Below are positions 8,104 to 16,520 of a DNA stretch of 64,000 bases, piece by piece. The notes below the pieces were generated by a model that had not been told where the DNA came from, ran no database searches, and worked only from the letters and a program-made list of their open reading frames with translations. The position numbers were made by a program, and so were the translations under genes. Source of the stretch: Bacillus sp. SJS. GTDB lineage: Bacteria > Bacillota > Bacilli > Bacillales > Bacillaceae. How positions within the stretch are numbered: position 1 is the stretch's first letter; every line of letters starts with the position of its first letter. The stretch covers positions 145,401-209,400 of the forward strand of contig NZ_JAQV02000004.1 in NCBI RefSeq assembly GCF_000732485.2. The letters are read 5' to 3'.

Positions 8104-9629
8104 ACCATCACCCCTAAAGCTGTTTTATTCGTTTTCCATAGCAGTTCTTTTCGTTTCCAATTCGCTTCTTTTAATGGAAAGTCTGACCTGAAATGACAGC
8201 CCCTGCTTTCTGTCCGCTGCAAGGCAGCCTTGGCAATTAATTCACCGGCCGTCATCATGTTCGCCAATTCAAAGACATCTGGTGAAAGCTCATCCGCCTG
8301 CTCGCTCTTTTCTTTAGCAGCTTTAAACCAGTTAATTAGCTCCCTTAGCCCCTCTTCATTTCGTTCAATTCCGGCGAATCGGTCCATCATATCAGCTGCA
8401 TCCTTTTTTGTAACCGTGTACTTGGGAGGCAGTTCCGGGTTGAAGATTGGAAAAGAATTGGGTGATTGGACTGTTCTTACATCCTCTGCTATTTTTTTGC
8501 CAAACACCAGGCCTTCAAGAAGGGAATTGCTTGCAAGTCTGTTTGCGCCATGAACGCCTGTGCAAGCCGCTTCACCTGCTGCATACAGCCTAAGGATGCT
8601 TGTTCTGCCATTCAGATCCGTCTTAATACCGCCCATAAAAAAATGCATCCCAGGCATGACAGGGATTAGTCCGTCCTGCAGTCGTACGCCATGCTTCTTG
8701 CACATTTTCGATATACCTGGAAACCTTTTTTCGAATTGAGGAATGCTTTTAATGTTTAGAAATATGGATTCTCCCTGCTGGATTCTTCTGAAAATTTCTC
8801 TGGAAACTACGTCTCTCGGTGCAAGATCTGCCAGCGGATGTACGTTCTCCATGATTCTGTCTCCGGCAGAATTTTGCAGAAAGGCGCCCTCTCCGCGAAC
8901 AGCTTCCGAAACAAGCCCTTTTACCGCTCCCTCTAAATAGAGCATCGTAGGATGAAACTGGACAAACTCCATATCTGCAAGTATGGCCCCTGCTCTATAG
9001 GCAAGGGCGATTCCATCCGCAGTACAATTTTTATGATTGGAAGTATGCCGGTAGAGGGTTCCGCAGCCTCCAGCTGCCAGAACAACAGCAGAAGCGTAAA
9101 TAACTTCTGTGCTTCCATCCGGATTAAGGACGTGCACACCATAGCAGGTGTTTTCTTTAACAAGCAGTTCTGTAACCATCGTTTGTTCCGCGAGGCTCAC
9201 CTTTCCATTTATACGCCCGGCAAGAAACTGGACCATTGCTTTTCCTGTTTCGTCGCCGCCTGCATGCACAATCCGGTTTAATCTGTGAGCTCCTTCCATC
9301 CCAAGCTTCAGGGAACCGTCCCCAGCTCTATCTGCTGGCAATCCTTCACGAAGGAGGTTTAAAAGAATCTTGTTCCCTTCTTCTGTAAGCTGTTTCGCTG
9401 CAAAAGGGTTTGTATGTCCGTCACCGGCTTGAATTGTATCCTCATAATGGAGTTTCGTGGAATCTTTTTCAGAAAGTGCAGCGGCAATCCCGCCCTGGGC
9501 TAAGGACGAATTCCCATCTGTTACAGATCCTTTCGTAACAATCGTTACGTTCAATCCTTCACAAATATAATAAGCAACGGCCAAAGCTGCTATCCCGCTG
9601 CCAATAATCAGCACGTCTGTCTGCCGCAT
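8100..9629 (-). CDS. nadB: L-aspartate oxidase NadB
   Basis: NadB is the FAD enzyme that oxidises L-aspartate to iminoaspartate, the entry to de novo NAD synthesis. The N-terminal dinucleotide fold (DVLIIGSGIAALAVAYY) begins at residue 4, and LAQGGIAAAL, GGDETGKA and LAAGGCGTLYRHTSN follow. A frame is open to 9719, but ATG at 9629 has GGTGGGG four bases upstream and matches the homologue's N-terminus, giving 509 residues. It is first in nadB-nadC-nadA and faces nifS-nadR across a probable NadR operator. Confidence 0.95.
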   Translation of the reverse strand: MRQTDVLIIGSGIAALAVAYYICEGLNVTIVTKGSVTDGNSSLAQGGIAAALSEKDSTKLHYEDTIQAGDGHTNPFAAKQLTEEGNKILLNLLREGLPADRAGDGSLKLGMEGAHRLNRIVHAGGDETGKAMVQFLAGRINGKVSLAEQTMVTELLVKENTCYGVHVLNPDGSTEVIYASAVVLAAGGCGTLYRHTSNHKNCTADGIALAYRAGAILADMEFVQFHPTMLYLEGAVKGLVSEAVRGEGAFLQNSAGDRIMENVHPLADLAPRDVVSREIFRRIQQGESIFLNIKSIPQFEKRFPGISKMCKKHGVRLQDGLIPVMPGMHFFMGGIKTDLNGRTSILRLYAAGEAACTGVHGANRLASNSLLEGLVFGKKIAEDVRTVQSPNSFPIFNPELPPKYTVTKKDAADMMDRFAGIERNEEGLRELINWFKAAKEKSEQADELSPDVFELANMMTAGELIAKAALQRTESRGCHFRSDFPLKEANWKRKELLWKTNKTALGVMV

Positions 9630-9651
9630 ATTTCCCCACCTTGCTTTACAT

Positions 9652-9696
9652 GTGTCTTGACACCTATCTTTACATAACTTTAAAATAAGCACAAGA
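9652..9696. promoter_or_regulatory. Divergent nadB/nifS control region with palindromic NadR operator candidate
   Basis: A 12-bp perfect palindrome GTGTCTTGACAC (9652-9663) lies between the divergent genes. Its centre contains TTGACA (9657-9662), which with TTAAAA 17 bases later forms a plausible promoter for nifS. On the other strand TTGTGC and TAAAGA at 16-base spacing could serve nadB. NadR (NiaR) of B. subtilis represses both units from this interval in response to nicotinate; the operator assignment here is inference from palindrome and context. Confidence 0.65.
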
Positions 9697-9720
9697 GTTT
9701 TTTTGACTGGAGGAACCATC

Positions 9721-10872
9721 TTGATTTATTTCGATTATGCAGCCACTGCCCCAATGAGCGAGCAAGCGCTTGAAGCCTATATGAAAGCTGCTCAAACGGT
9801 TTACGGAAACAGCCAAAGTCTCCATGAAGAAGGCGGACGGGCAGCTGAGTGGCTCTCAGCATCAAGGAAGAAAATTGCTTTTTTGCTTGGCGGGACAGAA
9901 GAAGGCCTTTATTTTACCGGAAGCGGAAGCGAAGCCAACGTACTGGCATTAACGTCCCTCCTTAATGGAGCGGACCCAAATAAAAAGGAAATCGTTATGG
10001 GAGGTATGGAGCACGCCTCTATAAGAACATACCTTCATGACTTAACAAATAAAGGCTATGTGATTAAAGAGGCTGAGCCCGGCACCGGGGGAATGATTGG
10101 ATGGAGCGAGGTCGAACCGCTTGTTTCAGAACGGACAGCATTGATTACGGTCCAGCATGCAAATTCTGAAACAGGGATCATACACAATATAAAAGAAATT
10201 GCGGGGCATGCACAAAAAAATGAGATTTTATTTCACTCCGACTGCGTCCAGACATTTGGAAAGGTACCGATTCCGGCCGAGGAATGGGGAATCAGCTCGG
10301 TAACCGTTTCAGCCCATAAAATTCACGGACCAAAAGGAATGGGTGCAGCGTATATTTCGCCAAAAGTGGCGTGGAAGCCAGCCATTAATGGAACGGCCCA
10401 CGAAAATGGATTCCGTCCAGGCACTGTTGATGTTCCGGGTGCTGTTTCTTTTGCCGTTGCAGCAATGGAAACGGTAAAAGAAATGGACAGAGAACAGATG
10501 AAAATGAGAGAATACAGGAAGCGTTTAGTATCCTTTATAGAGGAGAAAAATATTGGAATGACGATTGATGCAATGGATGAGAAATTTCAGCTCCCGGCAA
10601 TTATCGGGTGCCTGTTATCCCATACAGAAGGCCAATATGCCATGCTTGCATGCAGCCAAAACGGTGTGGCACTATCAACAGGCAGTGCCTGTCACTCGGG
10701 AATGACGAAGCCTTCTCAAGCTCTGCTCGCTCTTGGCATATCAGAGGAACAAGCTCATTGCTTTATTCGAATTTCTCCGGGCAGAGGAACGGAAGATTCC
10801 CACTTTGAACGGCTGGAATCGATCTTAGAGAAGTATTGTAAGGGAGCAGCAGAAAGGATGGAGTACTATTGA
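9721..10872 (+). CDS. nifS: Cysteine desulfurase NifS, NadA-associated
   Basis: A class V aminotransferase-fold PLP enzyme that releases sulfur from cysteine; next to nad genes it supplies the NadA iron-sulfur cluster. Visible motifs are HANSETGIIH, the PLP-lysine region SAHKIHGPKGMG and the persulfide cysteine loop TGSACHSGMTKPS. The start is TTG at 9721, seven bases after GGAGG (9709-9713); an upstream in-frame TTG at 9703 has no ribosome site. It overlaps nadR by four bases (TTGA). Confidence 0.94.
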   Translation: MIYFDYAATAPMSEQALEAYMKAAQTVYGNSQSLHEEGGRAAEWLSASRKKIAFLLGGTEEGLYFTGSGSEANVLALTSLLNGADPNKKEIVMGGMEHASIRTYLHDLTNKGYVIKEAEPGTGGMIGWSEVEPLVSERTALITVQHANSETGIIHNIKEIAGHAQKNEILFHSDCVQTFGKVPIPAEEWGISSVTVSAHKIHGPKGMGAAYISPKVAWKPAINGTAHENGFRPGTVDVPGAVSFAVAAMETVKEMDREQMKMREYRKRLVSFIEEKNIGMTIDAMDEKFQLPAIIGCLLSHTEGQYAMLACSQNGVALSTGSACHSGMTKPSQALLALGISEEQAHCFIRISPGRGTEDSHFERLESILEKYCKGAAERMEYY

Positions 10873-11405
10873 CCTCTAAAGTTTATGGAGAAGAAAGAAG
10901 ACAGCAGATCCTGCAGCTGCTGAAAACAAGTCCTGTCCCTCAGACAGGAAGCGACCTAGCCAAAAAAATGAATGTTAGCCGGCAGGTGATTGTTCAGGAT
11001 ATTTCATTATTGAAGGCAAAGTCTGAACCAATTATCGCAACAAGCCAAGGGTATATTTATATGCAATCGCAAACCCCTGCTAAAAATGCAGAGCGTTTAA
11101 TTGCCTGCTTGCATAGCCCAGAACAAACTGCCGAAGAGATGAGGGTCATCGTGGATCATGGAGCAGCAATAAAGGATGTGTCGGTAGAGCATCCCGTATA
11201 CGGGGATCTTACAGCTTCGATCATGGTTCACAATCGTAAGGAAGTAGCAGAGTTTATTGAAAAAATAACATCCAGCCAGTCCTTCTATCTCTCCCAGCTA
11301 ACAGAAGGCGTGCATATGCATACGATCGCTGCGGATTCGGAATCTGTATTGGATGATGTTTGCCAGGCTTTAAATGATAAGGGGTTTTTAATAAAGGATG
11401 AGTAA
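10869..11405 (+). CDS. nadR: Transcription repressor NadR (NiaR) of NAD biosynthesis
   Basis: A 178-residue niacin-responsive repressor. The N-terminal winged helix includes GSDLAKKMNVSRQVIVQDIS (residues about 21-43). The C-terminal 3H domain carries three conserved histidines, in EHPVYGDL, SQLTEGVHMHT and nearby. The TTG start overlaps the nifS stop. It probably represses nadBCA and its own operon through the palindrome at 9652-9663. Confidence 0.94.
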   Translation: MTSKVYGEERRQQILQLLKTSPVPQTGSDLAKKMNVSRQVIVQDISLLKAKSEPIIATSQGYIYMQSQTPAKNAERLIACLHSPEQTAEEMRVIVDHGAAIKDVSVEHPVYGDLTASIMVHNRKEVAEFIEKITSSQSFYLSQLTEGVHMHTIAADSESVLDDVCQALNDKGFLIKDE

Positions 11406-11490
11406 CAAAGAGGCTGTCTGTAGAGAAAATGATTGAAATTGAAATACCCCGGGACGCAGTGAGCATTCCGGGGGTTTCGTATTTTTAAGG
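11406..11490 (+). terminator. nadR terminator formed by a dispersed-repeat module
   Basis: CCCCGGGACGC (11447-11457) pairs with GCATTCCGGGG (11463-11473), with two imperfect pairs, then TTTCGTATTTTT. The same module, with the lead sequence GATTGAAAT.GAAA, occurs at 63641-63724. Confidence 0.7.
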
Positions 11491-11491
11491 G

Positions 11492-11612
11492 TTAGCTGAT
11501 TGGACGGAAGGTGCGAGACATTTGCTAAGAGCAGCGGGACAGATGAGACCCTGCATCCGCCTGACGCCGAGGATCCTGGCAGCGGAAATGAGCCAAAACC
11601 AATCTAATTTCA
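11492..11612. repeat. Degenerate copy of the GCTGATTGGA...GCGGAAAT dispersed repeat
   Basis: Begins TTAGCTGATTGGACGGAAGG, continues AGCAGCGGGACAGATGAGACCCTGC, and ends near GCAGCGGAAATGAGCC. It directly follows the nadR terminator module, in the same order as at the right end of the window. The rest of 11613-11661 shows nothing I can name. Confidence 0.7.
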
Positions 11613-11661
11613 AACAGCGAAAGCAGCTTTAAAAACTGCATTCTGGCCTGTCTCTTTCAGT

Positions 11662-12522
11662 TCAGGCATAAAACGCTTTATAGCTGCCAAGAACTTTCAC
11701 ACCGCAGCCAAGCGCCTCCAGCTCATTTACAGCACCGGGAATTAAAACACTGTCCATGGCGTGCTCCAAATCGATAAGGAAAAAATAGTTTCCTAGTCCG
11801 GTCTTCATCGGCCTTGATTCAATTTTGGACATATTCAGTTTTCTCCACGCAAACGCGGAGAGCACCTGGTGAAGCGTACCTGACTGGTTTGAAGGAAGCG
11901 TGACCATAATGGTGGTTTTATCCTTACCTTCATAACCAGGCAAGGTTGGAGGCTTCTCGGACGCCGATGGATGCAAAATAGCGAACAACGTATGGTTGTA
12001 ATGATAATCATGGATGTCCCGCTTCACAATGGACAGTCCATAAACCTCTGCCGCCATTTCATTCGCAATAACTCCTGCATTTTCTCCAGGATGTGTGCTT
12101 ACAAATTGAGCAGCCGCCCCTGTCGAAGCTGCATAAGAATGCTCTGCCAGCGGAAATTCGCTATGCAAATACCGGTGACATTGCGCAATTGCATGAGAAT
12201 GAGATACAATCTTGTCTACCTGCTGCCATGAAGATTCACGGTCAGGATGCACCATAAAATGCTGATTTATAGGGACGACCAATTCCCCTACAATATGAAG
12301 CGGCTGTTCATGAACGAGGTAGTCGACCGTTAAATTCACGGAGCCTTCAATTGCATTTTCAAGAGGAACAATCGAGAAGTCCACATCTCCCGCAGCCACG
12401 GCATCCATACAAGCCGGAATGGTGGCATATGGAATCTGCTCAATCTGTTCATGAAAAAACTTCGAAACGGCCAAATGGGTAAATGTTGCCTTAGGTCCTA
12501 AAAATCCAATACGATAACTCAA
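11662..12522 (-). CDS. pheA: Prephenate dehydratase PheA
   Basis: Converts prephenate to phenylpyruvate in phenylalanine synthesis. The catalytic domain (residues 1 to about 180) includes FLGPKATFTHLAV, PLENAIEGSVN and VKRDIHDY. A C-terminal ACT domain carries ESRPMKTGLGNYFFLIDLE, the feedback site for phenylalanine. I prefer TTG at 12522, about nine bases after GGAGAG; TTG at 12531 sits on the ribosome site and GTG at 12528 is possible. It follows pheB and obg, as in B. subtilis. Confidence 0.93.
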   Translation of the reverse strand: MSYRIGFLGPKATFTHLAVSKFFHEQIEQIPYATIPACMDAVAAGDVDFSIVPLENAIEGSVNLTVDYLVHEQPLHIVGELVVPINQHFMVHPDRESSWQQVDKIVSHSHAIAQCHRYLHSEFPLAEHSYAASTGAAAQFVSTHPGENAGVIANEMAAEVYGLSIVKRDIHDYHYNHTLFAILHPSASEKPPTLPGYEGKDKTTIMVTLPSNQSGTLHQVLSAFAWRKLNMSKIESRPMKTGLGNYFFLIDLEHAMDSVLIPGAVNELEALGCGVKVLGSYKAFYA

Positions 12523-12537
12523 TGCTACCAACTCTCC

Positions 12538-12981
12538 TTAAGCCCCTGATCCAAGTATTTCTACCTTATCGACAAACTCCATTTTCTTAAATCGAGAAAT
12601 TAAACGATTGATATCTTCGTTCATTCCATTAATATTCAAAGAAAGCGTTACGTTGGCTCTGCCTTGAAGAGGAATGGTTTGATGAATCGTTAAGATGTTG
12701 CACCCCGCATTAGCCACCAGTCCCAGAAGCTCTGACAATGTTCCGGATCGATCCTCAAGCTGAAAAAAGAGCGTAATGATCTTTTCTTTTACAACGGTGT
12801 GAAACGGAAAAACAGCATCTCTGTATTTATAGAATGCACTTCGGCTAAGATCGACCCGCTGAACGGCTTCCGCTACCGATCCTGCCTTTCCTCTCTCCAT
12901 CATCTTCTTCACATCAAGTGTCTTTTTCATAGCTTCAGGAAGAACATCCTCACGGACAAGAAAAAAAGTTTCTTCTTTCAA
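12538..12981 (-). CDS. pheB: ACT domain protein PheB
   Basis: A 147-148-residue protein with an N-terminal helix-turn-helix-like segment ([22 protein letters not shown]) and a C-terminal ACT domain ([21 protein letters not shown]... ending VEILGSGA). It is nearly colinear with B. subtilis PheB. The start is TTG at 12981 with GGAGG ten bases upstream; the frame is open to 13083 but the extra part has no homology. Its role in phenylalanine supply or regulation is unproven. Confidence 0.9.
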   Translation of the reverse strand: MKEETFFLVREDVLPEAMKKTLDVKKMMERGKAGSVAEAVQRVDLSRSAFYKYRDAVFPFHTVVKEKIITLFFQLEDRSGTLSELLGLVANAGCNILTIHQTIPLQGRANVTLSLNINGMNEDINRLISRFKKMEFVDKVEILGSGA

Positions 12982-13057
12982 TCCTATCACTCCTCCATTA
13001 AAAAGTTGGCGAAGATAAGGATAGCGCTGTATCCTTAGCGGACTTTCAAATATGTAT

Positions 13058-13084
13058 AATGTCCAGGCAAATTGCCTGGACATT
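13058..13084. repeat. Perfect 13-bp inverted repeat between obg and pheB
   Basis: AATGTCCAGGCAA (13058-13070) and TTGCCTGGACATT (13072-13084) are exact complements separated by one base. On the minus strand no T-run follows, so it is not a typical terminator. It may be an mRNA processing or stability hairpin, or a DNA palindrome for a regulator. Confidence 0.7.
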
Positions 13085-13141
13085 CCGTTCTATATTCCGC
13101 AAAAGCGGACAGTAAAAACCCGCATATATAGACTGCATTTA

Positions 13142-14431
13142 TTAATCAACAAATTCAAATTCGAACTCAAGAAGTCTGACGATATCTCCGTCTTTGGCTC
13201 CTTTTTTGCGAAGTGCCTCATCTACGCCCATCGTACGCAGCTGGCGCGCAAAGCGGCGGACAGATTCTTCTCTGCTGAAGTCCGTCATCTTAAAGAGACG
13301 TTCGACTTTTTCACCGGTAACGTCAAAAATTCCCGCACTGTCTCTTGTAATGATAAATGGTGTTTCTTCTTCCTCGAGTGTATAAACTACACGGTGAACA
13401 CCCGGATCTTCTTCATCCTCGTAAAGCGGGAATTCCGGTGTATTCTCAAGTGTGTCTGCAATTTTAAACAGCAGATCACGAATTCCATCTCTTGTAGCTG
13501 CTGAAACAGCAAACACTGGATAATCATCCTGGAGCTTTTCTTTAAAGATTTTTAGGTTTTCTTCTGAATCCGGCATATCCATTTTGTTTGCCACAATAAT
13601 TTGAGGACGCTCTGTCAAACGCAGATTGTACTGCTTCAGTTCATCATTAATTGTCAAGTAATCCTCATAGGGATCACGCCCTTCAAGGCCGGACATATCA
13701 ATCACATGAACAATGACTCTTGTTCTTTCAATATGTCTTAGGAACTGATGCCCTAAACCGATTCCTTCATGTGCTCCTTCAATTAAGCCTGGAAGATCCG
13801 CCATAACAAAGCTGCGTCCATCCTGAGTTTCAACCATTCCAAGGTTTGGAGCAAGCGTTGTGAAATGGTAATCGGCAATCTTCGGCTTTGCCGCTGATAC
13901 AACGGATAGAAGTGTGGATTTACCAACACTCGGGAAACCGACAAGTCCGACATCTGCAAGGAGTTTTAGCTCCATCACGATGTAGCGCTCCTGACCCGGC
14001 TCTCCGTTTTCGGCAATCTCAGGTGCCGGATTGGAAGGTGTAGCAAAGCGGGTATTACCGCGTCCGCCTCTTCCTCCTCTTGCAATGATTGCCTGCTGGC
14101 CGTGCTCAGTTAAATCGGCTATGACCTGTTTCGTATCATCATCCATAACCACGGTGCCAGGCGGAACTTTAACAATCATTTGCTCCGCATTCCGGCCATG
14201 CATGTTTTTAGACATGCCATGCTCCCCGCGTTCCGCTTTAAAATGACGCTGATAACGGAAATCCATCAGGGTTCTTAAGCCTTCTTCCACCTCAAAAATG
14301 ACGTTTGCTCCCTTGCCTCCGTCACCGCCGGCGGGGCCTCCGTCCGGAACATATTTTTCACGGCGATACGCAACCATTCCATTGCCTCCGTCGCCGCCTT
14401 TTACATAAATCTTGACCTGATCGACAAACAT
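13142..14431 (-). CDS. obg: Spo0B-associated GTPase Obg
   Basis: Essential GTPase linked to 50S assembly and stress signalling. The glycine-rich Obg fold comes first (residues 1-158; [30 protein letters not shown]). The G domain follows ([22 protein letters not shown]), and a C-terminal OCT domain ends the protein. At 429 residues it is the usual length. The ATG at 14431 follows GGAGGAAAGACATA. It lies between spo0B and pheB as in B. subtilis. Confidence 0.97.
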   Translation of the reverse strand: MFVDQVKIYVKGGDGGNGMVAYRREKYVPDGGPAGGDGGKGANVIFEVEEGLRTLMDFRYQRHFKAERGEHGMSKNMHGRNAEQMIVKVPPGTVVMDDDTKQVIADLTEHGQQAIIARGGRGGRGNTRFATPSNPAPEIAENGEPGQERYIVMELKLLADVGLVGFPSVGKSTLLSVVSAAKPKIADYHFTTLAPNLGMVETQDGRSFVMADLPGLIEGAHEGIGLGHQFLRHIERTRVIVHVIDMSGLEGRDPYEDYLTINDELKQYNLRLTERPQIIVANKMDMPDSEENLKIFKEKLQDDYPVFAVSAATRDGIRDLLFKIADTLENTPEFPLYEDEEDPGVHRVVYTLEEEETPFIITRDSAGIFDVTGEKVERLFKMTDFSREESVRRFARQLRTMGVDEALRKKGAKDGDIVRLLEFEFEFVD

Positions 14432-14461
14432 TATGTCTTTCCTCCGTTCTGTGATGCACGA

Positions 14462-15010
14462 TTACTTCGTATAGAAAATGACAGCCGCCGTAAATTCTTC
14501 AGCTGTTATCGTTAGTTCTGAAAGTTGATGATCGGGCAGCTTCATGAAGTATGTATGCAAGCTCTGCATATCATTTAGCATGCCATGAAAATCTAAAAAG
14601 AAACGGACCTGTCCCAATTCTTCCGACATCTCTATCGTAAGCACGAGCTGATTTTCACATCTGTCACCAGCACACTGATCCAGCAGCGCAAAAAAGTCTT
14701 TGCACCAGGCGCTCAAGTTTCGATCGAGACTGTCCAGATGAAATGTATCCCCGACAATTTCATACTCTATTGAAAATAAGTGGCGCTCCCAGCCAAAGCT
14801 GATTAAATTTCCAGCCAATTCTGGAGCCTTAAGATTGCAGAGCCTGGACTCCTGCTGGGCTTCAATAATAATTTCTTCCATAATCTCATTTACTCGTTCA
14901 TATTTTTCAAGAGACAGGTTGCCCTTAATCAGCTGCAGCCGGTTCATCCAGTCATGCCGGTAGTGGCTAATGACATCAACCATATTCCAGTTTTTGCTAC
15001 CTTTAGTCAT
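14462..15010 (-). CDS. spo0B: Sporulation phosphotransferase Spo0B
   Basis: Spo0B passes phosphoryl groups from Spo0F to Spo0A. The phosphorylated histidine is His19 in SHYRHDWMNRLQLIKGNLSL (His30 in B. subtilis), within the first helix of the helical-hairpin dimerisation domain. The remaining 140 residues resemble the degenerate kinase-like domain. I chose ATG at 15010, five bases after GGAG; the GTG six bases upstream overlaps this site. About 182 residues against 192 in B. subtilis. Confidence 0.92.
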   Translation of the reverse strand: MTKGSKNWNMVDVISHYRHDWMNRLQLIKGNLSLEKYERVNEIMEEIIIEAQQESRLCNLKAPELAGNLISFGWERHLFSIEYEIVGDTFHLDSLDRNLSAWCKDFFALLDQCAGDRCENQLVLTIEMSEELGQVRFFLDFHGMLNDMQSLHTYFMKLPDHQLSELTITAEEFTAAVIFYTK

Positions 15011-15211
15011 TTGCACTCCACTCTTTCTATTCTTTTAGGAGCATGATTCTAATCAATTTGTTCCGTATAACCAAGTAAATTCGTTAATCTGAAAAGATTG
15101 CCTGATGAAATTATAGCAAACCTATGCGCGGAAAAGAAACGGTTTTAAAGAAAATAAGGATTTAGGGGGGTCTCAAGAGGATTGCCTGCCCATCTATCAA
15201 ATTTTCACAAC

Positions 15212-15330
15212 AAAAGCGCAAGCGCACGGTGAGGGTGTTCTGTTATGTTCACAAGATCCTGCAGGAGGATCTTGCCTGCTGCAAGTCCCGAGGTGCCCGA
15301 GCGGCTATGCTGTCAGGAAAGAACCTGCTA
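15212..15330. repeat. Copy of the AAAAGCG dispersed repeat, divergent 3' end
   Basis: Starts ACAACAAAAGCGCAAGCG and contains a perfect nine-base hairpin CAAGATCCT/AGGATCTTG (15252-15260, 15266-15274), then GCAAGTCCCGAGG, shared with the 5966 copy. The terminal GGAGCTGGAC is not recognisable. It separates spo0B from rpmA, which are adjacent in B. subtilis. The stretch 15011-15211 otherwise shows nothing I can name. Confidence 0.6.
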
Positions 15331-15360
15331 ATAGGCTCTGTCAACTTGATAAAAAGCAAT

Positions 15361-15399
15361 AAAAAAAAGAAACTCTAGCTCTTATTCAGCTAGAGTTTC
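15361..15399 (-). terminator. Rho-independent terminator of rplU-prp-rpmA
   Basis: Perfect 12-base arms GAAACTCTAGCT (15369-15380) and AGCTAGAGTTTC (15388-15399) with a seven-base loop, followed on the minus strand by eight T. Confidence 0.93.
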
Positions 15400-15406
15400 G
15401 GTTGAA

Positions 15407-15700
15407 TTAAGCTTCTTGAGCTGCAGGGTACACGCTCACTTTTTTGCGGTCGCGGCCTAAACGTTCGAAACGAACTACGCCGTCAACTTTAGCAAATAGA
15501 GTGTCGTCACCGCCGCGGCCAACGTTTTCACCCGGATAAATCTTTGTACCGCGCTGACGGTAAAGGATCGATCCGCCACTTACGAATTGTCCATCAGCAC
15601 GTTTAGCGCCAAGACGTTTCGATTGTGAATCACGGCCGTTTTTTGTGGAACCTACTCCCTTTTTGGAAGCGAAAAATTGAATATCCAATTTTAAGAACAT
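15407..15700 (-). CDS. rpmA: 50S ribosomal protein L27
   Basis: L27 sits near the peptidyl transferase centre. The sequence has the Firmicutes N-terminal extension [15 protein letters not shown], which Prp cleaves after the double Phe, then [13 protein letters not shown] and [14 protein letters not shown]. The start is ATG at 15700, six bases after GGAGGTG; the upstream GTG lies in the ribosome site. 97 residues. It is last in rplU-prp-rpmA. Confidence 0.97.
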   Translation of the reverse strand: MFLKLDIQFFASKKGVGSTKNGRDSQSKRLGAKRADGQFVSGGSILYRQRGTKIYPGENVGRGGDDTLFAKVDGVVRFERLGRDRKKVSVYPAAQEA

Positions 15701-15712
15701 GAGGTTCACCTC

Positions 15713-16051
15713 CTACTTTTCTAAAATGGTCACACGGATGTATTCTCCGTATTGTTCTTCTATGGTCTTAATGGATACGACCATTCCTTCGATGAGCAGC
15801 TGTCCTTTTTGAATGGCTTCCTCTGAAACAGCATCTGGCCATTCAAAAATAATACGTCCCTGCTTCTGGTCCATTTCCAGTATAGGCTCGATGCCTGCGA
15901 GTTCATGGACCGCGTTAATCGCTCCAAACACCACACAGGATGCGCCTGCACATACAAGATCTTTTCCAGTTTCATCAAATTGAGCGTGCCCCGACATAGA
16001 GAAGGACTGAATTGCTCCCCCTGCAGATCGGTTTACCGTAACGTTTATCAT
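15713..16051 (-). CDS. prp: Prp cysteine protease processing L27 N-terminus
   Basis: Prp (YsxB) removes the L27 N-terminal extension. The 112-residue protein has the catalytic pair His22 (SGHA) and Cys34 (VCAGAS) expected for the family. It lies between rplU and rpmA, as in most Firmicutes. The stop is 13 bases before the rpmA start. Confidence 0.94.
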   Translation of the reverse strand: MINVTVNRSAGGAIQSFSMSGHAQFDETGKDLVCAGASCVVFGAINAVHELAGIEPILEMDQKQGRIIFEWPDAVSEEAIQKGQLLIEGMVVSIKTIEEQYGEYIRVTILEK

Positions 16052-16062
16052 AGGATCAAGCC

Positions 16063-16371
16063 TTACGCGTTGATTTTTTCAATAACAACTTTTGTGTATG
16101 GCTGACGATGACCTTGCTTTTTCTTCTGGTTTTTCTTCGCTTTGTATTTGAAAACAACCAATTTTTTCGCACGGCCTTGTTTTTCAACTTTAGCTGTAAC
16201 GGTTGCTCCGGATACTAGAGGGCTTCCAACTTTAACGTCGTCGCCGCCTACGAATAAAACTTTGTCAAATGTAACAGTTTCACCTAGCTCGCCTGCCACT
16301 TTTTCAATGTAGACTGCTTGGCCTTCTGCTACTTTAATTTGCTTTCCGCCAGTTTCAATAATTGCGTACAT
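16063..16371 (-). CDS. rplU: 50S ribosomal protein L21
   Basis: 102-residue L21 with the typical opening [14 protein letters not shown] and C-terminal [31 protein letters not shown] precedes the ATG. It is the first gene of rplU-prp-rpmA and is preceded by a structured leader. Confidence 0.97.
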   Translation of the reverse strand: MYAIIETGGKQIKVAEGQAVYIEKVAGELGETVTFDKVLFVGGDDVKVGSPLVSGATVTAKVEKQGRAKKLVVFKYKAKKNQKKKQGHRQPYTKVVIEKINA

Positions 16372-16377
16372 TCCACT

Positions 16378-16495
16378 GCACCTCCTATTTGATACTCAGA
16401 CTCGCCAGTGTACAGGTGAATTAAGATGAAAATCATCGAAATCACTTACTACCTGCATCCGAGCGGTTGTAGCCACGGGTGCTACAAACAGTAAC
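16378..16495 (-). ncRNA. L21 leader (autoregulatory mRNA structure upstream of rplU)
   Basis: About 120 bases of structured sequence precede rplU. On the minus strand it shows a hairpin GTAGC...GCTAC, the segment GCTCGGATGCAGGTAGTAAG, a short GATGA/TCATC hairpin, and ACCTGTACACTGGCGAGTC; GCAGGT can pair with ACCTGT. This agrees with my memory of the Bacillales L21 leader, thought to mediate autogenous control. No covariance search was possible. Confidence 0.7.
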
Positions 16496-16520
16496 ATAAG
16501 AATATTACCAGAAGTTTAAT

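Noticed and set aside
8100..9719. Longer NadB start at 9719
   Set aside because: The extra 30 residues would cover the NadR operator and nifS promoter; ATG 9629 has a strong ribosome site.
15011..15406. Possible small gene between spo0B and rpmA
   Set aside because: No ORF with a ribosome site; the stretch is explained by a dispersed repeat and the rpmA terminator.
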